A stretch of DNA of 64,000 nt from assembly GCF_004378255.1 (NCBI RefSeq), contig NZ_SNQG01000004.1:434001-498000 (forward strand), given 5' to 3'. Below, piece by piece: positions 40,890 through 49,987 of the stretch. The translations under genes were made by a program, and so were the position numbers. The notes below the pieces were generated by a model. It saw only the letters and a list, made by a program, of their open reading frames with translations, ran no database searches and was not told the DNA's origin. Each line of letters opens with the position of its first letter. Position 1 is the stretch's first letter. This DNA is from Mucilaginibacter phyllosphaerae (lineage in GTDB: Bacteria; Bacteroidota; Bacteroidia; Sphingobacteriales; Sphingobacteriaceae).

Positions 40890-42332
40890 TCAGACTTTAT
40901 CCCTGTTCAGCGGCATGCTCATACAGTGGAAACCGCCGCGGGCGCGAGATAGTTCGGCGCTTGGCATCAGTATCAGGGTATCCGTCATGCTTTGCGGGTT
41001 AAGTTCGCCGCTTTCAAATTTGGGCAGCAGGTCGGTAACGTGGATCACCTCAAAACCGCTTTGTTTAAAGGCCTCTACCGTTTTGTCATTACGGTCGTAA
41101 CCTACCACAACGCCATCCTTTAAAGCCAGCAGGTTGCAGCTATCCGTCCATTGTTCGCGGGCGTCATAAGGGAACTCGTCGTTACCGGAGTATATAAATT
41201 TGGTTGGCTCGGTGCTTTCTAAATCCTTTTGGCTAATGTTGTCCAGCAGGTCTTCCAGCGTATTAAAAGTTTTTGGCTTTTTATCTTTTCTAAACTGTAC
41301 TATTTCGGGCTTGTCCTTATTCTTTTTATCGGCAAACCAGGCAATAGGCTCACGCTGCGATTGCTCTGTTTCGGTAATGGTTAATGATCTTAACAGCACC
41401 CACACATTACGTTTTACCTGCGTAAAAACGGTATCTATGTGCATGTAATCGCGCTTGTGCGGTATTTTTACGATGGATACTTTAGTAACTACATCACCCT
41501 CCAGTAATAATTTAATAGCTTCATTTGCACCGCTGATGGAAGTACGCTCGCTGCAGCCGATGATCAAATGTTGCGGACTAACCATCATTACATCACCACC
41601 CTCTATGGTAGTTTTCTCTTCATTAACCTCGCCGGGGCGTAAAAAGTGCTGCTTGTTTTCAGAGATCTCGATGATGTTATCCCGGTAGGCTGCAAATAAC
41701 GGGTGGTTGAAGAATATGTAGCGCATCAGCAGCGTTTCGCGTGAGCGGGCTTTTTTAGCGGGCCTGTTCAGCAGTATGTGGTTGTTGATGGTTATCCCAA
41801 GGTCACGCGAAAATATCAGGTTGGGGATAGGTGCAAAGATCATGGTATCATCCGCCAGCGAGCCGGAAATGAAGATCTTGGCCAGCTCTACAGGATTGGT
41901 ATTAATTAGTTGCAGCTGCATGCGGTAATTGCAGCTTTCTATAGCGCAAACGGCCGCTACCAGTTTTTTGCGGATATCGGTTTGCTGCAGAATATCACTC
42001 AGCAGCGTTTGGATCTCGATAACCCTGGCAGAGTTATGGAAACCTGCATTATCCGGCTTGAAAAAATCGCGGTTGGCCTCAGGGCTGTCTATTTGGTTTA
42101 GCTTGCCATGTATCTTATCCGGATCTAAAAAATATAGCAGCAGCTTTATATAATAATCATACTCTTTGCGGCGCATGGTGTCCAGGTGCACAATATCTTC
42201 AAACAGCCAGTCCTGGGCTTTTGAGGGTACCACTTTACCCAGCCCGCTGTCAGGGCTATGCACTAAAAGGGTACGCAGGTTGCCAATTTCAGATGTTACA
42301 TCTATTTTAAAATCCTGGTCATTAAGTATCAT
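40890..42332 (-). CDS. Arginine deiminase family protein
   Basis: A 480-residue guanidino-group modifying enzyme. EGGDVMMVS is the substrate-binding motif, HIDTVFTQV the catalytic His-Asp region, and Cys470 in GGFHCMSMP near the C-terminus is the nucleophile. It probably hydrolyses arginine to citrulline and ammonia. It is longer than classical ArcA (about 410), with an extra segment around 320-380. With CtlX and the decarboxylase it makes an arginine-breaking cluster, in the same 64 kb as the arginine synthesis genes. Confidence 0.85.
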   Translation of the reverse strand: MILNDQDFKIDVTSEIGNLRTLLVHSPDSGLGKVVPSKAQDWLFEDIVHLDTMRRKEYDYYIKLLLYFLDPDKIHGKLNQIDSPEANRDFFKPDNAGFHNSARVIEIQTLLSDILQQTDIRKKLVAAVCAIESCNYRMQLQLINTNPVELAKIFISGSLADDTMIFAPIPNLIFSRDLGITINNHILLNRPAKKARSRETLLMRYIFFNHPLFAAYRDNIIEISENKQHFLRPGEVNEEKTTIEGGDVMMVSPQHLIIGCSERTSISGANEAIKLLLEGDVVTKVSIVKIPHKRDYMHIDTVFTQVKRNVWVLLRSLTITETEQSQREPIAWFADKKNKDKPEIVQFRKDKKPKTFNTLEDLLDNISQKDLESTEPTKFIYSGNDEFPYDAREQWTDSCNLLALKDGVVVGYDRNDKTVEAFKQSGFEVIHVTDLLPKFESGELNPQSMTDTLILMPSAELSRARGGFHCMSMPLNRDKV

Positions 42333-42435
42333 AAATGGTTATAAGAGGAGCAAATCTATTATTTTTAGTCGGGAATTTATAGCGCTGTAAGCTACAATCG
42401 GGGCGTTTGCAGCAGGTGCAGTAAATTAAGTAATG

Positions 42436-43032
42436 TTAAAACAAGCCTATCTGTTTCTTGTCTTCTGCATCAACGGTTTCAAAACCCTTAATCCCTCTAA
42501 ACCTAAAGGTTTTACAGGGTTCCCATTTTGGGGAGCCGCCGAAGGTTTCGCGCTTTACAATTTTCAGTTCGCTGATCCAAAAAGGCTCTACCAGCTTTTT
42601 GTGGCGAAAGTGAGGCCATAGCGTATTAAAATCGGCTTCGGGGATATCCCTTACCACGGTAATATGTGGTACCAGCATTTTTTTAATACCGAGATTTTTT
42701 CTGAGCAGCGTAAACCAGGCATCCACGGCAGGCGTAATGCGGATGTGTGCGTAAATAGTGTACCGGCTATGCAAATGGGCAAAATATTTAAAACCGTCAA
42801 TATGCAGCAAAACCGGTGGCATCATGTGTAAAGCCTGTTGCATGCGGGCTATGGTATGTTCGGCAAAGTAAGGTTTCTGGCGCTCTGCATGCATAACAGA
42901 GATATGCGCAGGCGACTCCATACTTTTAAAATTACCAATGTGTTTTGCCGATGCCTTTTTGTATTTATCAACAAGCTCTTTAACAGGTTCGGGCGGCGAA
43001 AGCAGGAAGAGATAGTCGGCATAGCTGGTCAT
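42436..43032 (-). CDS. 2'-5' RNA ligase-like 2H phosphoesterase
   Basis: A 198-residue 2H-type protein with HISVM at about 43-47 and HITVV at about 123-127 as the two H-x-T/S motifs. Segments KYFAHLHSRYTIYAHI and the C-terminal GGSPKWEPCKTFRF are less conserved. Its role, probably in RNA end processing, is unknown. It is divergent from the DNA polymerase IV gene. A second, distant member is at 27964. Confidence 0.8.
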   Translation of the reverse strand: MTSYADYLFLLSPPEPVKELVDKYKKASAKHIGNFKSMESPAHISVMHAERQKPYFAEHTIARMQQALHMMPPVLLHIDGFKYFAHLHSRYTIYAHIRITPAVDAWFTLLRKNLGIKKMLVPHITVVRDIPEADFNTLWPHFRHKKLVEPFWISELKIVKRETFGGSPKWEPCKTFRFRGIKGFETVDAEDKKQIGLF

Positions 43033-43104
43033 AATTAGTATAGATTATCGGCACAAATTTTACTAATTATTTTAGCAATTCAAATTATATTTTGATATTT
43101 GTGT

Positions 43105-44289
43105 ATGGATGCAAAGCGGCATATCGTACATATCGACCTGGATTCGTTCTTCGTATCTGTAGAGCGTAAATTCAATCCGTCGCTCATCGGCAAGGCTGTT
43201 ATTATCGGCGGCTCGGCAGATAGGGGCGTGGTGGCATCCTGCAGTTACGAGGCGCGTAAGTTTGGCGTACATTCGGCCATGCCCACGCGGCAGGCGCTAA
43301 AGCTTTGCCCGCATGCTATTGTGATCCACGGCACACACGGGCGTTATTCAGAGGCATCGCGCGAGGTTACGCAGATCATCCACAATATGGTGCCGCTTTA
43401 CCAAAAATCGTCGGTAGATGAATTTTATATCGATCTAAGCGGTATGGAGCGCTTTCATGACCCGTTTAAACTGGCTTGTGAACTGCGCCAAAAAGTGATA
43501 AGGGAAACCGGGCTGCCCATTTCCTTTGGGATGGCATCGGGCAAAACGGTGGCTAAAATGGCTACCAATCAGGCTAAACCAAACGGGCAGCTTTGGATAC
43601 AGCACGGGCAGGAAAAGGCTTTTTTGGCGCCTTTAAATATCGGTAAGATCCCCGGACTGGGCGAAAGTACCTGCCAAAAGCTTTACCAATACGGTATCGA
43701 AAAAATTGGCGATCTGCAGCGTGTTAACCTTAAGTTTTTGGAAGCGGTGTTTGGCAAGATGGGTACCTATATTTACAACAAAGCCCACGGTATTGACGAT
43801 AGCGAGATCATCCCTCACAGCGACCGTAAATCTATCTCTACCGAGCATACTTTTGAAAGTGATGTAAACGATAAACGCACGCTCGAGAATATATTGGTAA
43901 GCATGACCGAAGAACTGGCCGGCAAACTAAGGCGGGAAAACAAGGTGGCATCCTGCCTGGCTATCAAGATCCGTTACGCCAATTTTGAAACGCACACCCA
44001 GCAAACTAAAATAGCACTTACCGCGGCAGAGCATATCCTGATACCGGGCATCAAAAACCTGCTGAACAAGGCCTGGAACCGCCACCGGCCCATCCGCCTG
44101 ATAGGAGTAAGGCTCAGTAACCTGTGCCCCGGCAGTTACCAGATCAACCTGTTTGAAGACAATGAGGAGCGCATCCGGCTTTACCAGGCGATGGATAACA
44201 TCAATTTCAGGTTTGGCGATAAAACGATTTGCCGCGCCGCAGGGATGGAAATAGGCGCCAGAACGTTTAATCCTTTTTTGAAGGGATAG
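43105..44289 (+). CDS. dinB: DNA polymerase IV (Y-family)
   Basis: A 394-residue translesion polymerase. VHIDLDSFFVSVE (metal-binding Asp11), SSVDEFYIDLSG (the second acidic pair) and GMASGKTVAKMATNQAKPNG are the palm motifs. The little-finger domain is at about 235-345. The ATG at 43105 (MDAKRHIVHID) is preferred to an upstream TTG. A beta-clamp-like motif QINLFED lies near the end. No SOS box was sought. Confidence 0.94.
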   Translation: MDAKRHIVHIDLDSFFVSVERKFNPSLIGKAVIIGGSADRGVVASCSYEARKFGVHSAMPTRQALKLCPHAIVIHGTHGRYSEASREVTQIIHNMVPLYQKSSVDEFYIDLSGMERFHDPFKLACELRQKVIRETGLPISFGMASGKTVAKMATNQAKPNGQLWIQHGQEKAFLAPLNIGKIPGLGESTCQKLYQYGIEKIGDLQRVNLKFLEAVFGKMGTYIYNKAHGIDDSEIIPHSDRKSISTEHTFESDVNDKRTLENILVSMTEELAGKLRRENKVASCLAIKIRYANFETHTQQTKIALTAAEHILIPGIKNLLNKAWNRHRPIRLIGVRLSNLCPGSYQINLFEDNEERIRLYQAMDNINFRFGDKTICRAAGMEIGARTFNPFLKG

Positions 44290-44341
44290 GGATTTTAGAT
44301 GTGCAGATTTGCGGATTATATATATTAACTACAAAGTACGT

Positions 44342-44426
44342 GTTTGCGAGGTACGGAGCAATATCCTGATTAGCTGTCAATATGCAAAACGTTCATGAAA
44401 AGTTTAGAGATTGCTTCGTAATGACG
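44342..44426. repeat. Degraded copy of the 25-bp inverted repeat element
   Basis: TTGCGAGGTACGGAGCAAT at the left and GATTGCTTCGTAATGACG at the right are degraded arms of the element that is intact at 52568-52662. Confidence 0.6.
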
Positions 44427-44438
44427 CCGCTGTAAGCG

Positions 44439-44960
44439 CTACAACTCTTTTTTCATTAAAATATCTGTTTGCTCATCGCTGCCCAGCATAAAGTTATGAC
44501 TGCCGAAGGGCCCAAACCCCTTGATTTTATAAAAACCGATAGCTTTGGTGTTGTGTTCCCACACGCCAAGCCAAATGTACTTAAGCTGCCTGCTGGTAGC
44601 TTGCTGCATGGCAAACTCCATTAGCTGTTTACCAACCTGCTGCCCCTGGAAGCTGTTTAAAACATAGATCCGCTCCACCTCCACCGCATGAGCATCTTTT
44701 AATTCGGTTTGGGCAGCGTTGTAATTGAGTTTTAGGTAACCGGCAACAGCGCCGCCAACCAAAGCAAAATAAAATTCAGAATCGGGGTTATTTAATTCCA
44801 GCTGTATTTTTGGTAGTGTGAACGCAGCAGCGGCGTAAGCCTCCATATCTGCCGGATTGTTTTGATGCAAAAAGGCATCAAAAAAAGTGGTCCTGCTAAG
44901 TTCCAGCAGGGTAGCTGCATCCTTAACATTTACTTTAGAGATTTGAATGTTGTTGGGCAT
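44439..44960 (-). CDS. GNAT family N-acetyltransferase
   Basis: A 173-residue GNAT protein. VEVERIYVLNSFQGQQVGKQLMEFAMQQA (about 93-121, written here as separate parts ERIYVL and GQQVGKQLMEF) holds the acetyl-CoA loop, and YIWLGVWEHNTKAIGFYKIKGF gives the C-terminal half. The target is unknown. Four bases separate it from the membrane protein gene upstream, so it may share its transcript with the sigma factor gene. Confidence 0.85.
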   Translation of the reverse strand: MPNNIQISKVNVKDAATLLELSRTTFFDAFLHQNNPADMEAYAAAAFTLPKIQLELNNPDSEFYFALVGGAVAGYLKLNYNAAQTELKDAHAVEVERIYVLNSFQGQQVGKQLMEFAMQQATSRQLKYIWLGVWEHNTKAIGFYKIKGFGPFGSHNFMLGSDEQTDILMKKEL

Positions 44961-44963
44961 TTA

Positions 44964-45554
44964 TCAATCAAATTGCCCTTGCAGGCGTTCTAATCGGTCT
45001 ATCATCAGGTTAAGTTTCTCTTCCTCGTTTTTTATCATCCTGGGTTTAATGTAAAAAGTAGTGAACATAAACCATAAAAAGGTTGAGCCGTAGGTTATCA
45101 GCTTAAAATACAGCGGTGCATTCTCCAATACTTCCACAAAATATAAGCCCAGGCCGGCGCTTAAAAGCAAAATATAGATATAGTAAAACCAGCCGACAAC
45201 CTTGCTGCGGTTGCGCTGATATTCTTTAAGGCTGCCCAGGTAAGCCGATGGGTTTTGGGTCAGGTCATGCTTTTTTAAGATATGATAATGCCTTAATATC
45301 ATGCTGAGGTACATCACCATGGTCAATACAATTATTAAGATACCAATAGTAGTGGCCGGCGATTTAAACGCCATAAAAAACATAATTATAAATGCACCGG
45401 CAATGGTAGCTATCATGGTTACAATAGCCCAGTAAATGCGGTTAGTTAAACCGCGTACGCCGCTTTTTACCTGTTTAAGCACTTCATCTACCGATAAAGG
45501 CTCCTTTTTTGGCTGCGCCTGCCAAACCGACATTAAATGATCAAAGTCTTTCAT
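44964..45554 (-). CDS. Four-helix membrane protein, probable partner of the ECF sigma factor
   Basis: A 196-residue protein with hydrophobic segments near 42-62, 70-87, 121-141 and 149-167. Short cytoplasmic parts lie at the N-terminus (MKDFDHLMSVWQAQP) and the C-terminus (EEEKLNLMIDRLERLQ). No zinc-binding anti-sigma HxxxCxxC motif is seen. Its gene starts inside the last 14 bases of the sigma factor gene, so the products are made together. By position it is a candidate anti-sigma or stress sensor. Function is not established. Confidence 0.65.
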   Translation of the reverse strand: MKDFDHLMSVWQAQPKKEPLSVDEVLKQVKSGVRGLTNRIYWAIVTMIATIAGAFIIMFFMAFKSPATTIGILIIVLTMVMYLSMILRHYHILKKHDLTQNPSAYLGSLKEYQRNRSKVVGWFYYIYILLLSAGLGLYFVEVLENAPLYFKLITYGSTFLWFMFTTFYIKPRMIKNEEEKLNLMIDRLERLQGQFD

Positions 45555-46038
45555 GCTGATTGTATAACTCTGTCAATTTTTGTTTAATGCGATAGATCTT
45601 CACCCTCAAATTCCCTTCTGATATGCCCGAAACGTCTGCAATTTCGGGGTACGGCACCTCATCCAGTACCAACGTAATAATAATTCTTTCAGATTCTTCC
45701 AGTTTGGATATACACTTGTACAACAAGGCTACCTGCTCGTTCTTTTCCGAAAATACTTCGGGTTTATTTTCGGCAATGGCCGGGGTCAGTTCGTCCTTCG
45801 CCTGGCGTTTTTCTGATCGTAGATAAGTTAAACAAGTGTTTACCGCTATGCGATAGATCCAGGTAGAGATGAGCGCCTGGTTACGAAACTTGTGCAGGTT
45901 TTGCCAAACTTTTAAAAAGGTTTCCTGCAGCAGGTCGTTTGCCGCATCGTCATCGCCGGTATAACCATAGCACAAATGGTAAATTTTCTTTGAATTAGCT
46001 TCGTAAATTTTCCGGAAAGCGTCTTCTCTGTCTGCCAC
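45541..46038 (-). CDS. ECF sigma-70 family RNA polymerase sigma factor
   Basis: A 165-residue ECF sigma factor with only the two essential regions. Region 2 has CYGYTGDDDAANDLLQETF and FRNQALISTWIYRIAVN at about 20-70. Region 4 has EVPYPEIADVSGISEGNLRVKIYRIKQKL near 126-154 for -35 recognition. It is the first gene of a leftward unit with the membrane protein and GNAT genes. Its own targets cannot be seen in the window. Confidence 0.92.
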   Translation of the reverse strand: MADREDAFRKIYEANSKKIYHLCYGYTGDDDAANDLLQETFLKVWQNLHKFRNQALISTWIYRIAVNTCLTYLRSEKRQAKDELTPAIAENKPEVFSEKNEQVALLYKCISKLEESERIIITLVLDEVPYPEIADVSGISEGNLRVKIYRIKQKLTELYNQHERL

Positions 46039-46081
46039 CTGATTAGTTAATTTTTAGTTGGACAAATTAACGCCATAAAAG

Positions 46082-46609
46082 TTACAACAGGTAACTTTTT
46101 TTATTAAACCAGGTTAATTTTGCTTCTGCATCGTCCAGAAGTTTGCTATAGTCCTGGCTATAATCGAATTGCAGGTCCTCATGCAGTTTGCCTATCAGCG
46201 TTTTTATCTTTTCAATTTGCCTTACCAGTATCAAACGGATAGGTTTATGCGAGGTTTGCCTGATGACGTACTGTAAAAAATTCTGGCAAAAATTCAGCAG
46301 CAGCTCAATTTCGGCCGTTTTGTTGCCGATGAATTTGGTGTATTTGGTGAGCATCTTCAAGATCTTGCGCAGGCCTTTAGCCGTAAAATAACTTTGTGAC
46401 GGCAGCTGGCTAAACATAAATCCTGCTTCGGCCTTTATGCTCTCTACAAAGTCCTGTTCGTTGTGGGCGTCGAACAGCAGGTAGGCCAGCAGTTCCTTAT
46501 TTTCTTTTTTATAACGTACCAGCCGCAAGCATAGTTCGGTAAGCTGCTCCTGCGGTATATGCTGAAGTTCTTTTTTTATTTGCTGCAAACCATAGGTAGT
46601 GATACTCAT
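46082..46609 (-). CDS. Hypothetical helical protein
   Basis: A 175-residue protein, mostly helical and rich in Leu, Lys and Gln, with no signal peptide or membrane helix. I do not recognise a family. The start MSITTYGLQQIKKEL at 46609 is preceded by an A/T-rich spacer. Codon use is like its neighbours, so it is very likely a real gene. It could be a Bacteroidota-restricted protein. Confidence 0.6.
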   Translation of the reverse strand: MSITTYGLQQIKKELQHIPQEQLTELCLRLVRYKKENKELLAYLLFDAHNEQDFVESIKAEAGFMFSQLPSQSYFTAKGLRKILKMLTKYTKFIGNKTAEIELLLNFCQNFLQYVIRQTSHKPIRLILVRQIEKIKTLIGKLHEDLQFDYSQDYSKLLDDAEAKLTWFNKKSYLL

Positions 46610-46749
46610 ATATCTGTAAAGTTTTTATAGCCCCATATCATCTCCCGGTGATGAGCCGGGAGCGTTTAAATTCCCCTAACTTTCCGCAGGTGGCCGGGGT
46701 TGAGGCTAATCGTTTTAAATTTTGTAGTTTTACCGCACCAACTAAACAC

Positions 46750-48126
46750 ATGCAGAAAAGTAAACTTACCCTGTACATATTTTTAGCGTTAATATTAGGT
46801 GTAATTGCCGGTTATATTTACAATGCTACCGTAATAAACAATATTAATACCAAGATAAGCGCCGCCGAGGTAAATATAAAAACAATAGACCAGCAAATTG
46901 CCGCTACTGCCGATACAACTACCGCAAGCTTTAAGGCATTAAAAAAAGAGCGCGTTGCCCAGGTAAGCATCCGTAAAGAAAACGATACCGCCCGCGAGGA
47001 TAAACTGGTTGGTTTTACCATTTTAAGCGATATATTTTTACGGCTGATAAAAATGATTGTGGCGCCATTGGTATTTACTACGCTGGTAGTGGGTGTTGCC
47101 AAAGTGGGCGATATTAAATCTGTTGGCCGTATAGGGGGTAAAACGCTGTTGTGGTTTTTAAGCGCTACGCTGGTATCTTTATTACTGGGTATGGTGCTGG
47201 TTAACTTTTTTAAACCCGGCCAGGCCATGCACCTGCCTTTGCCGGATAGCCATTTATCTACCGGGATCCAAAAAACGGCTCTTTCGCTGCGCGATTTTAT
47301 CGGGCATGTTTTCCCTAAAAGCTTTGTAGAATCTATGGCCAATAACGAGATCCTGCAGATCGTGATCTTCTCGCTGTTCTTCGGGGTGGGCACTGCCGCC
47401 ATAGGCGAAAAGGGCGAAGTGGTTATTAAAGCCATGGATGCCATTGCACACGTAATTTTAAAGATAACCGGCTATGTAATGCAGCTGGCACCCTTAGCCG
47501 TATTTGGCGCTATTACGGCCATTATAGCTAAACAAGGCTTAGGCATATTATCTACTTACGCCATTTTTATTGGTGAGTTTTATTTTTCGTTACTGATACT
47601 TTGGCTGGTGATCATCCTGGCCGGCTCGGTGGTTTTACAGGGGCGTGCCTTTAATTTGGTTAGCCGCATCAAAGATGCCATGCTGATCGCTTTCAGCACA
47701 TCTACCAGCGAGGCCGCCTACCCCAAAGTGTTGCTGGAACTGGAGCGCTTTGGCTGTAACAACAAAATTGTAAGTTTTGTACTGCCGCTGGGCTACTCTT
47801 TTAACCTGGATGGCTCTATGATGTACATGACCTTTGCTTCGCTGTTTTTAGCACAATCCTATAACATTCACTTATCTTTTGAGCAGCAGCTGTCTATGCT
47901 GCTTATCCTGATGCTTACCAGTAAAGGTATTGCCGGGGTGCCGCGCGCATCACTGGTGGTAATTGCCGGTACCATCTCTATGTTCAATATCCCCGAAGCC
48001 GGTTTAGCACTGTTGATCGGTATCGACCCGCTGCTTGATATGGGCCGTTCTGCCACCAACGTTTTAGGTAACGCCATGGCTACCGCCGTAGTAAGCAAAT
48101 GGGAAGGTGAACTGAGCAATGATTGA
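46750..48126 (+). CDS. Dicarboxylate/amino acid:cation symporter (DAACS)
   Basis: A 458-residue transporter of the GltP/DctA family that brings in glutamate, aspartate or C4-dicarboxylates with Na+ or H+. The C-terminal core has AFSTSTSEAAYPKV, LPLGYSFNLDGSMMYMTFASLF and the final GIDPLLDMGRSATNVLGNAMA. An unusual loop of about 55 residues (about 24-80), rich in Lys, Asp and Thr and likely coiled coil, is inserted after the first helix. The start is taken as the ATG at 46750 (MQKSKLTLYIF). A 34-residue upstream extension lacks family resemblance. Confidence 0.9.
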   Translation: MQKSKLTLYIFLALILGVIAGYIYNATVINNINTKISAAEVNIKTIDQQIAATADTTTASFKALKKERVAQVSIRKENDTAREDKLVGFTILSDIFLRLIKMIVAPLVFTTLVVGVAKVGDIKSVGRIGGKTLLWFLSATLVSLLLGMVLVNFFKPGQAMHLPLPDSHLSTGIQKTALSLRDFIGHVFPKSFVESMANNEILQIVIFSLFFGVGTAAIGEKGEVVIKAMDAIAHVILKITGYVMQLAPLAVFGAITAIIAKQGLGILSTYAIFIGEFYFSLLILWLVIILAGSVVLQGRAFNLVSRIKDAMLIAFSTSTSEAAYPKVLLELERFGCNNKIVSFVLPLGYSFNLDGSMMYMTFASLFLAQSYNIHLSFEQQLSMLLILMLTSKGIAGVPRASLVVIAGTISMFNIPEAGLALLIGIDPLLDMGRSATNVLGNAMATAVVSKWEGELSND

Positions 48127-48213
48127 GTTATTGAATTACTGATTTCTTAATTAGTGAATTTTAAAATTAATCATTTATTGAATTAGTGTTTTTTTATCTG
48201 GGGTTTAAGTGAT

Positions 48214-48221
48214 TACTTTTG
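48214..48221 (+). promoter_or_regulatory. Candidate -7 box
   Basis: TACTTTTG matches TAnnTTTG and sits 24 bases upstream of the four-helix-bundle gene start. Confidence 0.4.
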
Positions 48222-48244
48222 CTGTTCTCATACATTAAAAATAA

Positions 48245-48526
48245 ATGGCAGACGCTGATAAAATGAACTTTGCTGAAACGTTTAAAAACCAGACAAAAAA
48301 GTTTGTTGTAGATCATATTAAATTTTACAGGACATTGCCTAAAACCGAAGAGGCAAAAATAATAGGGAGGCAATTGCTACATTCTTCATCATCTGTAGGG
48401 GCAAATTACAGGGCGGCTTGCAGGGCCAGTTCACAGGCCGAGTTTCATTCCAAGCTTTCAACCTTGGTGGAAGAAGCTGATGGATCAATGCTTTGGATGG
48501 AAGTATTAATAGAAGCTGATTCTTAA
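48245..48526 (+). CDS. Four helix bundle protein, C-terminally shortened copy
   Basis: A 93-residue member of the S23/IVP family. The body (NFAETFKNQTKKFVVDHIKFYRTLP, then IIGRQLLHSSSSVGANYRAACRA, then KLSTLVEEADGSMLWMEVLIEAD) is well matched. The family normally has 20-25 more residues with a final basic helix, and here a TAA comes after EADS. It may be a decaying copy. A/T-rich inverted repeats (TTAGTGAATT-type left; AATTCACTAAAT-type right) flank it, like the other member at 23684. Confidence 0.65.
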   Translation: MADADKMNFAETFKNQTKKFVVDHIKFYRTLPKTEEAKIIGRQLLHSSSSVGANYRAACRASSQAEFHSKLSTLVEEADGSMLWMEVLIEADS

Positions 48527-48598
48527 GATCAGCTCTGCCTCCTGCAAAACAGTTTCAAAATTCACTAAATCATTAATTCGCTAACTCACTAATTATAA

Positions 48599-49102
48599 AT
48601 GAGAACCCGTTCTAAAAAAATATTCCTGATCATGAGCATTGTGGTGCCGTTTTTACTGTATTGCTTTTATTATTATGGTATGATGGTTAAAAACGCTCCA
48701 TATAAGTTTTCTGAATTTCAGTCGATACACTTTGAATACGGCTTTGGCGACACGCTGAACAATATATACGATTCTAAAACAGGGGAGTACCAGTTTGTGA
48801 ACCGTCGCGATTCGCTGGTAAAAATAAAGCTGCGTTTAAGTAATGACGATCTTTTATACCTGCATCGTAAGGCTGCCGACCTGGGGTTTTGGGATTTCCC
48901 GGCCAACGAATTGAATACGGAAGCAAAGGGCCGCGTGCCCCGGTATTTAATACAATTCAATTATTTGCGCAAAAGTAAAAAGGTAATGTACGATGCATCG
49001 TACAACGGCGAAGAAAAACTGAAGGATGCCAACGAGCGGCTGATCAAAGAAATTCAAAAGGTTTTGAACGAGGCCGAAGCCCGCCAAAGAAATAGTAAAT
49101 AG
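48599..49102 (+). CDS. Hypothetical protein with N-terminal membrane anchor
   Basis: A 167-residue protein with one N-terminal hydrophobic helix (about 8-27) and a soluble domain. It is rich in Tyr, Phe, Asp and Lys, and has a C-terminal basic helix. I do not recognise the family. It lies 68 bases before rplU, with a promoter between, so it may be independent. It could be a Sphingobacteriaceae-specific protein. Confidence 0.6.
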   Translation: MRTRSKKIFLIMSIVVPFLLYCFYYYGMMVKNAPYKFSEFQSIHFEYGFGDTLNNIYDSKTGEYQFVNRRDSLVKIKLRLSNDDLLYLHRKAADLGFWDFPANELNTEAKGRVPRYLIQFNYLRKSKKVMYDASYNGEEKLKDANERLIKEIQKVLNEAEARQRNSK

Positions 49103-49106
49103 TGCA

Positions 49107-49137
49107 TTGCTTTTGTTAAAAACAATGCATATATTTG
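49107..49137 (+). promoter_or_regulatory. Promoter of rplU-rpmA
   Basis: TTG at 49107-49109 and TATATTTG at 49130-49137 are separated by 20 bases, a good match to the Bacteroidota -33/-7 pattern. The rplU start follows 33 bases downstream. Confidence 0.75.
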
Positions 49138-49170
49138 CACCTCAAAATTTAAAACAATAATTAATCAACA

Positions 49171-49479
49171 ATGTACGCAATAGTAAGTATAGCCGGGCAA
49201 CAATTCAAAGTTGCGAAAGACCAGCAGATCTTTGTACACCGTTTACAGGGAGATGAAGGCGCTAATATTGAATTTGACAATGTGTTGTTAGCAGAGAACG
49301 AAGGCAGCTTCAAATTAGGTTCTGATTTGAAAAGCGCTAAAGTATCGGCTAAGATCGTGTCTCATTTAAAAGGTGATAAAGTAATTATCTTCAAAAAGAA
49401 ACGCAGAAAAGGTTACCAGAAAAAAAATGGTCACCGTCAGCAATTTACCAAGATCGAGATCACCGGTATAACATTATAA
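49171..49479 (+). CDS. rplU: Ribosomal protein bL21
   Basis: A 102-residue large-subunit protein. MYAIVSIAGQQFKVAKDQQI at the start, and near the end FKKKRRKGYQKKNGHRQQFTKIEI, are the classic bL21 signature. It is followed 51 bases later by rpmA, the usual partner. Confidence 0.97.
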   Translation: MYAIVSIAGQQFKVAKDQQIFVHRLQGDEGANIEFDNVLLAENEGSFKLGSDLKSAKVSAKIVSHLKGDKVIIFKKKRRKGYQKKNGHRQQFTKIEITGITL

Positions 49480-49530
49480 TTAAATTTTAACCGATCCGAT
49501 CAAAATTTGGGTCACAAAAGAAATTAAGAA

Positions 49531-49965
49531 ATGGCACACAAAAAAGGGGCCGGTAGTTCAAGAAACGGCCGCGAATCACATAGCAAGCGTTTAGGTATCA
49601 AAATTTTCGGTGGTCAGCCAGCAATTGCAGGTAACATCATCGTTCGTCAGCGTGGTACCAAACACAACCCGGGCCTTAACGTAGGTATCGGCAGAGACCA
49701 CACTTTATTTGCATTAATTGCGGGTAATGTAGTATTCAAAAAGAAAGCAGATAACCGTTCTTACGTTTCTGTTATCCCTTTTGAAACTTCTGCGGTTGCA
49801 GAAGATGCAGCTCCTGCTCCGGCAGTTAAAGCTGAAACCAAAACTGTTGAAGCAGCACCTGTTGCCGCAGCAGAAGCTGAAGAAGCTCCTAAAGCAAAAA
49901 AAGCAGCAGCACCAAAAGCTAAAAAAGAAGCAGCACCTGATGCTGAAGAAGCCGCTGCTGAATAA
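49531..49965 (+). CDS. rpmA: Ribosomal protein bL27 with long Ala/Lys/Glu-rich tail
   Basis: A 144-residue version of bL27. Residues 1-85 are typical ([20 protein letters not shown], then [28 protein letters not shown]). After about residue 88 comes a tail of about 56 residues made almost only of Ala, Lys, Glu and Pro, with repeats such as PKAKK. Standard bL27 ends near residue 85-90. The tail would project from the ribosome and is probably disordered. A terminator and a long repeat array follow. Confidence 0.93.
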   Translation: MAHKKGAGSSRNGRESHSKRLGIKIFGGQPAIAGNIIVRQRGTKHNPGLNVGIGRDHTLFALIAGNVVFKKKADNRSYVSVIPFETSAVAEDAAPAPAVKAETKTVEAAPVAAAEAEEAPKAKKAAAPKAKKEAAPDAEEAAAE

Positions 49966-49987
49966 TTAAGCAAAAGCTAAACATATT

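Noticed and set aside
46648..46749. Upstream start for the symporter
   Set aside because: The 34 extra residues are not membrane-like and lie before the normal family start.
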